Shown here in pieces: positions 23,288-31,546 of a stretch of DNA of 64,000 nucleotides. The stretch lies in assembly GCA_020847535.1 (NCBI GenBank), contig JADLBU010000053.1, positions 58,955 through 122,954 on the forward strand, given 5' to 3'. Made by a program: the position numbers and the translations under genes. The DNA is from Phycisphaerales bacterium (GTDB lineage: Bacteria > Planctomycetota > Phycisphaerae > Phycisphaerales > UBA1924). Position 1 is the first letter of the stretch. Every line of letters starts with the position of its first letter. The notes beneath the pieces are model-generated. The model was not told where the DNA came from. It worked only from the letters and a program-made list of their open reading frames with translations, and made no database searches.

Positions 23288-25174
23288 TCAGTGGTGAGTT
23301 TCTGGCGGGAGCATCCTGGGCTCGTCCGTGCCCTTGCCATCGCCGAAAACATCAACCTTGGAAAGATCGTGCTCGGCCCTTGGGTGCGCTGTCAGCCCCG
23401 TGAACTTGTGGGGGTCGAACATGTACACGCTGTTGTACTGAAAGAGCGTCAGCAGGGGGGCATCTTCGAGCATGTGTGCCTCGGCCTGCGTCAGGATCTG
23501 CATGCGCTTGGCAGGGTCCGGTTCATCGGCGGCCGCATCCAGCAGTGCATCGTACTGGGCGCTGGAGTAGTCTCTGTCGTTGTTGCCATCTCCGGTGCGG
23601 TTGAGCTCAAGGAATGTGGTCGGATCACCGTAATCTCCGAACCAGCTTCCGCGAGAGACCATGTAGTTCTTGGATTTGAGATCCTCCCGGAATGCCTTGA
23701 GCTCCTTGGGCACGAGGCTGACGCGGACACCCAGGGTCTGCTCCCATTGCTTGGCGATCGCCTGGGCGATGATGTCGTGTCCGCCATCGCGGGTAAAGAG
23801 GTACTCGATGGTGGGCAGGCCCTGGGCGTTGGGATAGCCGGCCTCGGCGAGCAGGGCGCGGGCCTGTTCGACATCGTGGCCGATGCCCGTGGGAGAGTGG
23901 TATCCGGCGATCGATCCGGGGGGGATGAGAGTTTGGGATTCGGGCTCCCCGAGCCGGCGGATCTGCTCGGTGATCTCCTTGCGATCGGCGGCCATGGTGA
24001 GCGCGCGGCGGATGCGGGGGTCGGCGAGCGGGTTGTCCCGGCCATCGCGGAGCTTGGAGCGGCAGTTGAAGTTGATGAAGTACGTTCCGAAGGCGGGCAC
24101 GACGTGGAAATGAGCCCGCGGATCGGGGGGGAGGCGTCGATCGATCTCGAAGGGATCGAGCCCCTGGCGGACCAGCGAATCGTGTTGCTCCCGGTGCTCG
24201 GCGTAGAAGTCCAGCTTCTGCCGGAGCATCTCGGGGATGTAGCGGGCGACGACATCGCTGATCCACATGACGGTGCCGGTGCGGAAGGCGAGCACCTGGG
24301 CGTTGGGATCCTCGATGGTGGGCATGGAGATCGAGTCGATCGCGATCCGCGCGGCGTCGTAGTGGTGGGGGTTCTTCTCGAGGCGCATCTCGCGTTTAAA
24401 GGTCCAGTGAGTGACCTTGAAGTGTCCGTTGGTGACGGTTTCAGGTGGGAGAGTCCAGCCCTGCTCGGTCTCCATCATCCCGCTGGCGGGGTTGAGCCGC
24501 TCGTAGCGTTGCACGAGGGGCGGGTAGACCGGGTACATCGTGGGGAAGGTGAGCAGGTGCAGGAAGTAGGGGACGGGGCGCTCGAGTTCGACGATCAGCG
24601 TGTCATCGTCAGGGGCGTGCAGTCCGATCGTCTTCTCGAACTGGTCCATCGCCGCTCGCCAATAGTCGCGGGCCAGGTCCAGGCGATCCGCATCCGACCG
24701 GGATCCCGCTGTGGTCATGAAATCAGCAAGCTGCGATGTGCGCCAGTCGAAGAGGGCCCGGGCGCCTTTGATGGGGAAGAGGAAGCCGGTGTAGTCGGCA
24801 GCGCTGTCGGGGAGCATGACGCGACGCCAGGCGTAGAGAAAATCGCCCGCTCGCACGCGATCCCCGTTGGACCACTTGGCATCGGGCCGCAGCCGGAAGG
24901 TGTAGGTGCGGCCGTCGGGAGAGATGTCCCAGGCCTGGGCGATCGCAGGACGGATCGCGAACTCGCGGGTGAATACATCGTTCTTGACCAGCCCCTCGTA
25001 GACGATGCGGCCGACGCGGATGTCCTGCTGCCAGGAGATCTTGGCCAGGTCCAGGGTCGTGACATCACCGCGATTGATGAAGACGAAGTCCGCGGGGAGG
25101 GGTTTGCGCTCGACCAGCGCGGTCGCCAGGATTGCCAGGGCGACAAGCAGCAGCGGAGCGGCGAGCTTGAGCAT
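23288..25174 (-). CDS. Oligopeptide ABC transporter substrate-binding protein (OppA-like, SBP_bac_5)
   Basis: A 628-residue extracytoplasmic solute-binding protein of family 5. The first 20 residues form a hydrophobic anchor without a lipobox. The family pattern begins FVFINRGDVTTLDLAKISWQ and YEGLVKNDVFTREFAIRPAI, followed by WDISPDGRTYTFRLRPDAKW and NGDRVRAGDFLYAWRR. It binds oligopeptides or similar ligands for import. No permease or ATPase gene lies nearby, so it must work with a transporter encoded elsewhere. It starts 45 bases behind the stop of the secreted protein gene at 25220, suggesting co-transcription, and converges on the debranching gene with a 9-base gap. Confidence 0.88.
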   Translation of the reverse strand: MLKLAAPLLLVALAILATALVERKPLPADFVFINRGDVTTLDLAKISWQQDIRVGRIVYEGLVKNDVFTREFAIRPAIAQAWDISPDGRTYTFRLRPDAKWSNGDRVRAGDFLYAWRRVMLPDSAADYTGFLFPIKGARALFDWRTSQLADFMTTAGSRSDADRLDLARDYWRAAMDQFEKTIGLHAPDDDTLIVELERPVPYFLHLLTFPTMYPVYPPLVQRYERLNPASGMMETEQGWTLPPETVTNGHFKVTHWTFKREMRLEKNPHHYDAARIAIDSISMPTIEDPNAQVLAFRTGTVMWISDVVARYIPEMLRQKLDFYAEHREQHDSLVRQGLDPFEIDRRLPPDPRAHFHVVPAFGTYFINFNCRSKLRDGRDNPLADPRIRRALTMAADRKEITEQIRRLGEPESQTLIPPGSIAGYHSPTGIGHDVEQARALLAEAGYPNAQGLPTIEYLFTRDGGHDIIAQAIAKQWEQTLGVRVSLVPKELKAFREDLKSKNYMVSRGSWFGDYGDPTTFLELNRTGDGNNDRDYSSAQYDALLDAAADEPDPAKRMQILTQAEAHMLEDAPLLTLFQYNSVYMFDPHKFTGLTAHPRAEHDLSKVDVFGDGKGTDEPRMLPPETHH

Positions 25175-25219
25175 GCGGTGGAGAGTATCGGCGCTCGACC
25201 AGTGAAGCCGAGAGAGCGG

Positions 25220-26356
25220 CTACTTGTACCGGTCGGTCGCGAGGCCGAAGGGGGGCTTGGTCAGGGAATCCAGGATGCCCTCGGCCTCGATTGTGAACTG
25301 GACATCGTCCTTGACCGTGCCCTTGCGGAGGCTGGAACTGAGGGTGGGTGGCGGTCCCTGAGCTCCTCCGAGCTTGGCCTGGGAGAGCGTGATGATCTGT
25401 TCGGCGAGCTGAACCATCTCGACGGCCTTGGCCCGCTCGGGATCCTGCTCAGGCGGTACCGGTGCCAGCCCGGCCTTCTTGACGACCTTGACGATGTTGA
25501 AGAGCACATCCCCGGCCAGTCCGGCAGCCGCCTTGGCTGCGGCGGCATCCACTCCCTGGTTGCCGCCAGCGCCCAGAGCAGTGCGAACCTTGTCCTCGAC
25601 TCTCACGACCGTTGTCTTGAACTCGGGGATCGCCCCGCCAAGCGCCCTGACCTTCTCGCCGAGGGAGTCCGAGACAGAGATCATCGCTGCGTTTCGGACC
25701 ATGCCGCTCTCCATCGCCAGGCCGGCGAGCATCGCCTGGGCCATGGTGTCGATGATCAGCGGGTCGGTCTCGGCCCTCATCGCATCGGCAACCTTGTTGA
25801 GGGATCGAACCAGCCGGTCGGGCTGGATCGCCGGAGATGAGCTAGTCGCGGTCTCGCAGATGGTCCGGATGGTCGCCGCGGCTTTGAGCCGTATGGCGCC
25901 GTTCTTGCTCGCCAGCTTGCTCTCTGCCAGGTCCGCCGCGTCCGGGGTCGCCAGATGTCCGGCGATTTCAAGGGCGTTGGTGATCACCAACACATCCTCG
26001 CCGTCGGCGAGCGTCCGCAGGGATCCGATGACGAGCTTGGAGTACTCGATGCGGAAGGCCGGGGTGACACCCTTGCTCTTGAGCGGGCCGGTCAGCATCG
26101 AGCGCGCGGGAGGGATCGCCGTCTCGGCCTCGGGCTTGCCGGCGCCGGCGGTGATCTGCCCGACGTACTTGTCGGCGTATGTCTTGACCGTGGTGATCTG
26201 CTGGGCATTCAACGCGACCGGCGCACGGAGAATCTCATCCGGGATCGAATCAACCTGCGCCAGCGCGGCGGCGGGCCAGAGTCCGAGACAGACCGCCCCG
26301 ATGATGAGGGCGATGAAACGGTTGATACGGCGGTGTCGGTGTAGTTCTGAGGCCAT
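25220..26356 (-). CDS. Secreted protein of unknown function, helical repeats
   Basis: The product of 378 residues begins at ATG 26356, which gives a signal peptide with core FIALIIGAVCLGLWPAAALA; a longer frame to 26533 reads through low-complexity DNA and is rejected. The mature part is nearly all helical, with HEAT-like phrasing (LADGEDVLVITNALEIAGHL, AIRLKAAATIRTICETA, IIDTMAQAMLAGLAMESGM), and a Pro/Gln-rich stretch near the C-terminus (APVPPEQDPERAKAVE, GGAQGPPPTLS). I recognise no named family. It precedes the OppA-like gene by 45 bases. A G-quadruplex-capable repeat lies about 110 bases before the start. Confidence 0.7.
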   Translation of the reverse strand: MASELHRHRRINRFIALIIGAVCLGLWPAAALAQVDSIPDEILRAPVALNAQQITTVKTYADKYVGQITAGAGKPEAETAIPPARSMLTGPLKSKGVTPAFRIEYSKLVIGSLRTLADGEDVLVITNALEIAGHLATPDAADLAESKLASKNGAIRLKAAATIRTICETATSSSPAIQPDRLVRSLNKVADAMRAETDPLIIDTMAQAMLAGLAMESGMVRNAAMISVSDSLGEKVRALGGAIPEFKTTVVRVEDKVRTALGAGGNQGVDAAAAKAAAGLAGDVLFNIVKVVKKAGLAPVPPEQDPERAKAVEMVQLAEQIITLSQAKLGGAQGPPPTLSSSLRKGTVKDDVQFTIEAEGILDSLTKPPFGLATDRYK

Positions 26357-26462
26357 GCAAGGGGCTCGACGTCGGTGGCTTGACAGCCGTGTCATTCTCA
26401 TCCGGTGCGGGCCCGGCATCCAACTGGCGGGGCGGCACAGTAACACCACCCCACAACCTGGG

Positions 26463-26524
26463 TCAAACGAACCCCCGCGAACCCCCACACCCCCACACCC
26501 CCACACCCACTCAAACGAACCCCC
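26463..26524 (-). repeat. Direct repeats around a G-quadruplex-type motif upstream of the 25220 gene
   Basis: On the plus strand TCAAACGAACCCCC occurs twice (26463-26476 and 26511-26524) around a C5 array. On the minus strand, which is the coding strand of the gene at 25220-26356, this reads four G5 runs with loops of 3, 3 and 5 bases, a textbook quadruplex motif (26472-26502). It would lie in the leader of that gene's transcript if transcription starts further upstream. Confidence 0.65.
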
Positions 26525-26550
26525 ACAGCCCACCCGCGTGGGCGGGAAGT

Positions 26551-27537
26551 CTAGCTGTATACCTCGGTGAAAACTCGCCGGGTGGGTTTGATCTGTCGAT
26601 TGACCATCACCCGTGTCCAGGAGTCGATCGAACCGCGGACCTCCGGCGCAATCGACAGGTACTGTTCGAGGGCTTCGGGGGGCAGGATGCGGGCCAGACT
26701 TTGAAAGATCCCTACCTCCATGCCGACTATTCCACAGATATAGATGAGGGTGCGCGGGCTGGCGAGCATCGCTGAGAGTTCATCCCGCTGAGCCTCCAGC
26801 CGCTGCTGCACGTACAGGGTCCGGTTCATGTCCGCCTGGGCGTGCCGGGAGAAGGCCGTGTGGTAGCGGAAGTTATCGTGCTCCCGGGCCAGGTCCGTGA
26901 AGAGGCCGTCGTAGAGCAGGTCCATCTCGTAGGGAACCCCCATCAATAGCGCCATCCTCCCTTTACAGGGTGGACCGGCCTTGGGTCTCAGGAGGTCCAG
27001 GAGCATTCCCCGGAAGGGGGCGATCCCGGTCCCGGTCGCGAAAAAGAGGTAATCGTGGTCCTGGGGATTGGCGGGAAGCACGAACCGCTTGCCGCTGGGG
27101 CCGGTGATCCGGACTGAATCTCCGACCTGCAGATCGCACAGGTAGTTGCTCGCCACACCCAGGAAGAGCTTGTGCGACTCCCAGTGCTCATCGACGGTGC
27201 GTTTGACGGTGGTGGAGACGTGCCTGCCATCGCCATCTTCGCCCGTGGTGGGGGCGGCGATCGAGTAGAGGCGGACCTGGTGCGGCCGGCCCTTGGCATC
27301 GTTCCCGGGCGGGAGCACTCCGAAGGATTGCCCCGACAGGAAAGCGCCCGACAGCCGTGACTGCGACACATCGACGACGATGTGCCGCACGCAGCTTGCG
27401 GACTTGCCCTTGGTGCACAATTCCGAAGAGACGACCACCCCCGTGCCGGGATCGGCGGGGTTGTGCAGATGCATCCTGGCTTCGCGGAGCCGGGGGCCGG
27501 GGTGCTTTTCCTGTTGCGCAGCGGATTCGGAGGTCAT
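26551..27537 (-). CDS. Ferredoxin-NADP(+) reductase-like flavoprotein
   Basis: The product of 328 residues begins at the ATG at 27537, inside a longer frame. It is an FNR-type reductase: the FAD-binding RLYSIAAPTTG (RxYS type), NYLCDLQVGDSVRITGP, and the NADP-binding LFFATGTGIAPFRGMLLDLL followed by LYICGIVGMEVGIFQSLA. The family shuttles electrons between NADPH and ferredoxin or flavodoxin, or serves as reductase of an oxygenase such as the benzoyl-CoA 2,3-epoxidase. No ferredoxin gene is adjacent. It begins 38 bases behind the stop of the coiled-coil lipoprotein gene on the same strand and is probably co-transcribed with it. Membership in the FNR superfamily is sure; the partner is unknown. 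Confidence 0.85.
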   Translation of the reverse strand: MTSESAAQQEKHPGPRLREARMHLHNPADPGTGVVVSSELCTKGKSASCVRHIVVDVSQSRLSGAFLSGQSFGVLPPGNDAKGRPHQVRLYSIAAPTTGEDGDGRHVSTTVKRTVDEHWESHKLFLGVASNYLCDLQVGDSVRITGPSGKRFVLPANPQDHDYLFFATGTGIAPFRGMLLDLLRPKAGPPCKGRMALLMGVPYEMDLLYDGLFTDLAREHDNFRYHTAFSRHAQADMNRTLYVQQRLEAQRDELSAMLASPRTLIYICGIVGMEVGIFQSLARILPPEALEQYLSIAPEVRGSIDSWTRVMVNRQIKPTRRVFTEVYS

Positions 27538-27574
27538 GAGCAAGTCTTGGCGGGAGGAGCCGAAAGGCCGGGGA

Positions 27575-29677
27575 TCAGCCGCCGCCTCCACCGCTGCCGC
27601 CATCTCCATCCGGCTGGGCGGCCTGCATCGCCTTCATCATGAGCGGCATCATTTTCAGGCCAAAGGCCTGTTCAAAGGCGTTCTCATCGGCGAACTCCCC
27701 GGCTTCCACGCTGGCGGCGAGCGAATCGAACACTTCCTTGAAGTCCGGCAGGATGCCGATCATCTTCTGCGCCTGGGCGATGTTCTCGGGGGTCGCCGAC
27801 TCGATCTCGGCCGAACTCATCTTCCACTGGCCATCGACCTTGACGAAACGAAGCTTGTCGCCGTCGCCGGGTGCCGATGCGGTGGCGGTCGTGTCGGTGA
27901 CCGCGATATCGGTCAGGGAATCTCGCGTCGAGGCGAGGAAGGCTTCAATATCACCGAACCCGGCACCTCCGGTTGCGCCAGTCGAGGAGGCGCCGAGCAT
28001 TTGATTCAGGGACTTTCCGAACTTGGTCTTTACAGCGCGCTCAAGCTTGACGTAGGCGGGCACCATCGTCAGCTGCGCATCGATCAGGGGCTGAAGTTCA
28101 GGCCTGGGAGAAGCGTACAGCGAGGCAAGGGCGCCGGCATCGCCGTTGTTCAGTGCGGTCACAAAGTTGGCGTACGTATCACGGATCTGGTCCTCATCCG
28201 AAGTCGCCACAGCCTGGCCCTGTTCGACCGGCTGGCTCGAACCTGTTTCATCGCTGGGTGATGGCTCGGCCGCGTCTTCCTTGGGCTTGAAAGTCCCCAG
28301 GGCCAGCGAGGCCAGCGCATCAAGGCCCTGGCCTGCGGTGATCTGCGAGATTGCCTCCAGCTTGCTTCCCAGCAGGTCGACCTTCTCCTTGGCCTCGCCG
28401 CGGACCTTCGCGCCGCGATAGGCGCCTGCCGCCCCCTCGTACGCATCCTTCGCGGCGTTCAGGGCTTCGGCGGCGGCTTCCTTGGCCAGCTTGGCATCCT
28501 CGCCGTACTTGGCGGAGTTGGGAAGAGCGGGCTGCACATCGGCGAGCCGGCTGAGCATGGACTCGTAGCGCATGAGGCCCTGGGCGCGTGCCCAGTGCAC
28601 ATCCCCCAGGCCCTGCTTGATGTTTCCTTCAGTGATCTTCGCGGAGGCGAGAGCCGGATCCTCGCGGGTCGCCGCGCTAATCGAGGTTGCGGCCGTCTGA
28701 TACGCCTGGGTCGCGGCGCTGTAGGCCTTGTCGAGCCGCTCGGCGCGGGTCTGGGCGATCTCCAGGACCAGCGCATCGAGCTCCGAGGCGGCCGTGCCTG
28801 CCGCGGTGCGAGCCGCGGATACCTCTTCCTTCTTTGAGGCATCACGCGTCTGCATGTCCTTGATCAGATCGCGGTAGGTCCGGGCCTGGGCCTGGTACTG
28901 CTGAACCAGCAACTCGGCCTCACGGAACTGCGGTTGGAGCTGCTCGGCCTGGGCTTCAAAGAGCGAGCCCTCGGTCCGGATCTTGTCAGCGGACTTGCGA
29001 CGCTCGGCGGCCTGCTCGATCAGCTTGGCAGCCTCGGTCGCCTTCACGGTCGCGGCCTGCTCCCGGAGGCCGGCGATCGCAGTCTCATCGGTCGAGGCCT
29101 GGTCGAACTTGCCCTTGGCCTGACTCTGGAACTGCTTGATCTTTTCCCCGAGGTCATCGCGGGTCTTGGAAGAGCTCTGGGCCTTGGCGTCAAACTCCTT
29201 GGCCTTCTGGTCGGCATCCGCGATCGTCTTGGTCGGGTCGTAGAGGCTTGCGGCCTGGGCCCTGGAGTTCTCCGCCAGCCAAGAGGAGAGCACGCTCTGG
29301 AGCACCGTTGCGCGGTTGCTGACTTCGTTCTCAATCTGCATCGCCTCGACGCTCATCGGCTCGGAAAGCCCGAGCTGACTCTCGGCGGCGAGCAGCTTGG
29401 CGGAGGCGGACTCACCGGGCAGGCCCTCATCCCCGGCATCGGCGACATCGGCGACCACTTCCTTGTATTGCTTGGTTGCGTGGGTCTCGGCGCCCGGGCC
29501 GCCCGCTGCCGGGCTCATCACCGTGTGCAGCTTGGCGGATGATGATGTCACGGCCTTGGCGCTGGGGGTGCGGCGATCGCAGCCAAGCGCGGTTCCCAGC
29601 GCGGCAACCAGCCCGGCGATCGCCAGGAGTGAGGCTGCGCGGGGAACGGTGTGAAGCGAGTTGGTCGAGAGGCGCAT
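27575..29677 (-). CDS. Large coiled-coil lipoprotein, unknown function
   Basis: The product of 700 residues begins at ATG 29677, which gives a lipoprotein signal ending LGTALGCDRR (Cys33 lipidated). Residues of about 100 to 400 are very rich in Ala, Glu, Lys and Gln in heptad phrasing (AKLIEQAAERRKSADKIRTE, REAELLVQQYQAQARTYRDL), a long coiled coil. The part from about 480 contains DEDQIRDTYANFVTALNNGD, resembling an NTF2-like fold, and the tail is glycine-rich (DGDGGSGGGGG). A GGAGG lies about 16 bases before the start. The protein probably forms an envelope-bound stalk with a ligand-binding tip. The downstream gene is the FNR-like reductase, 38 bases away; the functional link is unknown. 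Confidence 0.7.
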   Translation of the reverse strand: MRLSTNSLHTVPRAASLLAIAGLVAALGTALGCDRRTPSAKAVTSSSAKLHTVMSPAAGGPGAETHATKQYKEVVADVADAGDEGLPGESASAKLLAAESQLGLSEPMSVEAMQIENEVSNRATVLQSVLSSWLAENSRAQAASLYDPTKTIADADQKAKEFDAKAQSSSKTRDDLGEKIKQFQSQAKGKFDQASTDETAIAGLREQAATVKATEAAKLIEQAAERRKSADKIRTEGSLFEAQAEQLQPQFREAELLVQQYQAQARTYRDLIKDMQTRDASKKEEVSAARTAAGTAASELDALVLEIAQTRAERLDKAYSAATQAYQTAATSISAATREDPALASAKITEGNIKQGLGDVHWARAQGLMRYESMLSRLADVQPALPNSAKYGEDAKLAKEAAAEALNAAKDAYEGAAGAYRGAKVRGEAKEKVDLLGSKLEAISQITAGQGLDALASLALGTFKPKEDAAEPSPSDETGSSQPVEQGQAVATSDEDQIRDTYANFVTALNNGDAGALASLYASPRPELQPLIDAQLTMVPAYVKLERAVKTKFGKSLNQMLGASSTGATGGAGFGDIEAFLASTRDSLTDIAVTDTTATASAPGDGDKLRFVKVDGQWKMSSAEIESATPENIAQAQKMIGILPDFKEVFDSLAASVEAGEFADENAFEQAFGLKMMPLMMKAMQAAQPDGDGGSGGGGG

Positions 29678-29871
29678 CTTCAAGTCGCGGTCCTCCGGTG
29701 CGCTGGCACGGGCATTGTGCCCGGGCGACAGGGCATCGTGTGAGCGATCACGGGTGGTTGACACGGCAGAAGGGCCACCAGCCAATCGGCGGGGGCCGCG
29801 AACAAACCGCATACAGACTCTAGCAGGTTCCGGGCCTTCATGCAGGGCGGGCCTGGGCCGGTCGCTTAGCC

Positions 29872-31338
29872 CTACCGATCCTGATTGGGTTCGGCAGGAT
29901 CCTCGGCCGATTCTTCCGGCCGGGGTTGCTGGGCGACGGGGGGAGCGGGGGGAACGGGAGGAACGTAGTCAAGCCGGTAATCCGGGCGGGGCAGGTACAT
30001 CGACCCGATCCAGCCGATCGCCCGCTGGAAGCGGGAATCGTCCTCGGACCTGAACAGAGGCCGATAGTGGGCCTTGCCGGGCTTGTCCACTATCGGATGG
30101 GGGAAGAGCGACTCGTCGTGCGGGAGCGCCAGTTGCAGGAGCGGGGACTGGGATGGATGGGCGTAGTCGATCAGCGGGACCGACTCACCCTTGCGATCCC
30201 CCTTGGTTGCCTTGATCCGGAACCTGTCGAGTATCAGGAAATTCGTGTAGACCGTCTGGTCGGAGTTGGGATGCCGGTTGTACAGCCACAACCGGCCGGC
30301 GTCGGTTCCGCCGTGGCAATCGGTCGTCGCGCAGAAATTGGCGAGCCAGCCGCGGTTGACATCATCCCGGAAGAGCTTCATGGATCGCGGATCCTCCTGG
30401 ACCCGCACCAGTGTGTAGAGGTCGCGAGCCCGGAGCTTGAACATCAACTCGACGAGCTGCTCGGGCCTCTTGCGGAACATCGCCTCCCTGCCCTCACGGC
30501 TGACGGGGATGAGCGGATCCCCGGCGAACTGCTCCATCAGCTTGGTGATGGCATCGCGCGGGACGGACATGCGCGGCGGATCGGCAAGGTTGATCTCGTA
30601 GACGCGGATCTGGTTGATCTGATCGGCGGTCAAGAGGGGGAAGGGCGCGGGCTTTTCCTTGGGCTCGGGGGCCTTTCCGTCGGGACCGACGCCCGGGGCT
30701 TTGCGTGCGGCATCACGGAGCTTGCTCTGCTGCTCGATGAGGATCTTGAGATCTCGCGCCTGCGGGTTGGCATCGTCGATCTTGAGGACCGTCTGCAACT
30801 CGGTCAGGGCCTCGGAGTACATCTCGACCGAGCGCAGCCATTCCGCGAGATTCAGGCGGTTCTTGACATCCTTGGGATCAAGCGCCGATTTGTACTGCTC
30901 GAATCGCTCCTGGTTGGTCGGGAGCAGGTCGATCTTGACCACATCCTTCATCGGGCACGGACAGGGGATGTTGTTGATCCGCAGGATCACCATCTCGGCG
31001 TTTTTCTCGACGAGCAGGCCAGTGAAGGTCCGGCCATCACTCATCTGCACCCGTGCTTCGCGCTGGTCGGCGGGATTGGGCGCGGCGGGCGGGGGCGCTG
31101 CGAGCTCGGGTGTGGATGGGGCGGTGGGGGTCGGAGCGGGCGCGGCCGGATCGCGCTGCGCGGGCTGTTCACCCGACGGGTCGGCGGCCGGGCCGGTCTC
31201 CGGCTGATAGCACACCCCCGCCAGCGCTCCCGCAGATGAAAAGAGCGGCAGGGCGGAATGCTCTCCGGAGATGAGCGGCAGGCCGGCCGTGATCGCCGCA
31301 GCCACCACGGCGGCGTAATTGCACGGGACGGATCGCAT
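29872..31338 (-). CDS. Secreted protein with CX4CH haem-like motif, unknown function
   Basis: The product of 488 residues from ATG 31338. A hydrophobic N-terminal part (YAAVVAAAITAGLPLIS) and a long Pro/Ala linker are followed by a small domain with DGRTFTGLLVEKNAEMVIL, a helical TPR-like stretch (YSEALTELQTVLKIDDANPQ) and a C-terminal half that contains LANFCATTDCHGGTDAGRLW. This CATTDCH is a CX4CH pattern, the form found in some multihaem cytochromes, so the protein may hold one covalent haem. The C-terminus is Pro- and Gln-rich. I recognise no named family. It is separated from the upstream peptidase gene by a terminator and stands alone. Confidence 0.65.
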   Translation of the reverse strand: MRSVPCNYAAVVAAAITAGLPLISGEHSALPLFSSAGALAGVCYQPETGPAADPSGEQPAQRDPAAPAPTPTAPSTPELAAPPPAAPNPADQREARVQMSDGRTFTGLLVEKNAEMVILRINNIPCPCPMKDVVKIDLLPTNQERFEQYKSALDPKDVKNRLNLAEWLRSVEMYSEALTELQTVLKIDDANPQARDLKILIEQQSKLRDAARKAPGVGPDGKAPEPKEKPAPFPLLTADQINQIRVYEINLADPPRMSVPRDAITKLMEQFAGDPLIPVSREGREAMFRKRPEQLVELMFKLRARDLYTLVRVQEDPRSMKLFRDDVNRGWLANFCATTDCHGGTDAGRLWLYNRHPNSDQTVYTNFLILDRFRIKATKGDRKGESVPLIDYAHPSQSPLLQLALPHDESLFPHPIVDKPGKAHYRPLFRSEDDSRFQRAIGWIGSMYLPRPDYRLDYVPPVPPAPPVAQQPRPEESAEDPAEPNQDR

Positions 31339-31495
31339 GCGTAAGGGATATCTTCCCCGAAATACCCCGTCGTGTCCAGACGGGTGGGAAAACGGCAAAG
31401 GGCGAAGTTCAAATAGGCAATGAAATGGGGGAATATCGCCCCGGCACCCGGGTGAATCATCCCCGCCGCCACGCTGTTTCCCGCGCGACATGAAG

Positions 31496-31523
31496 AAGGC
31501 CCGACGGACCTCCGCCGGGCCTT
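31496..31523 (-). terminator. Terminator of the S9 peptidase gene
   Basis: AAGGCCCGACGGA / TCCGCCGGGCCTT, 13-base arms with one mismatch and a 2-base centre, 23 bases after the peptidase stop. On the minus strand it is followed by TTCTTC. Confidence 0.7.
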
Positions 31524-31546
31524 GGGCGATCGCTTCGCGTCGGAAC

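Noticed and set aside
23291..25840. 849-codon plus-strand frame
   Set aside because: Antisense to the OppA-like gene and its neighbour; no motif, Gly/Glu/Val/Arg mirror composition.
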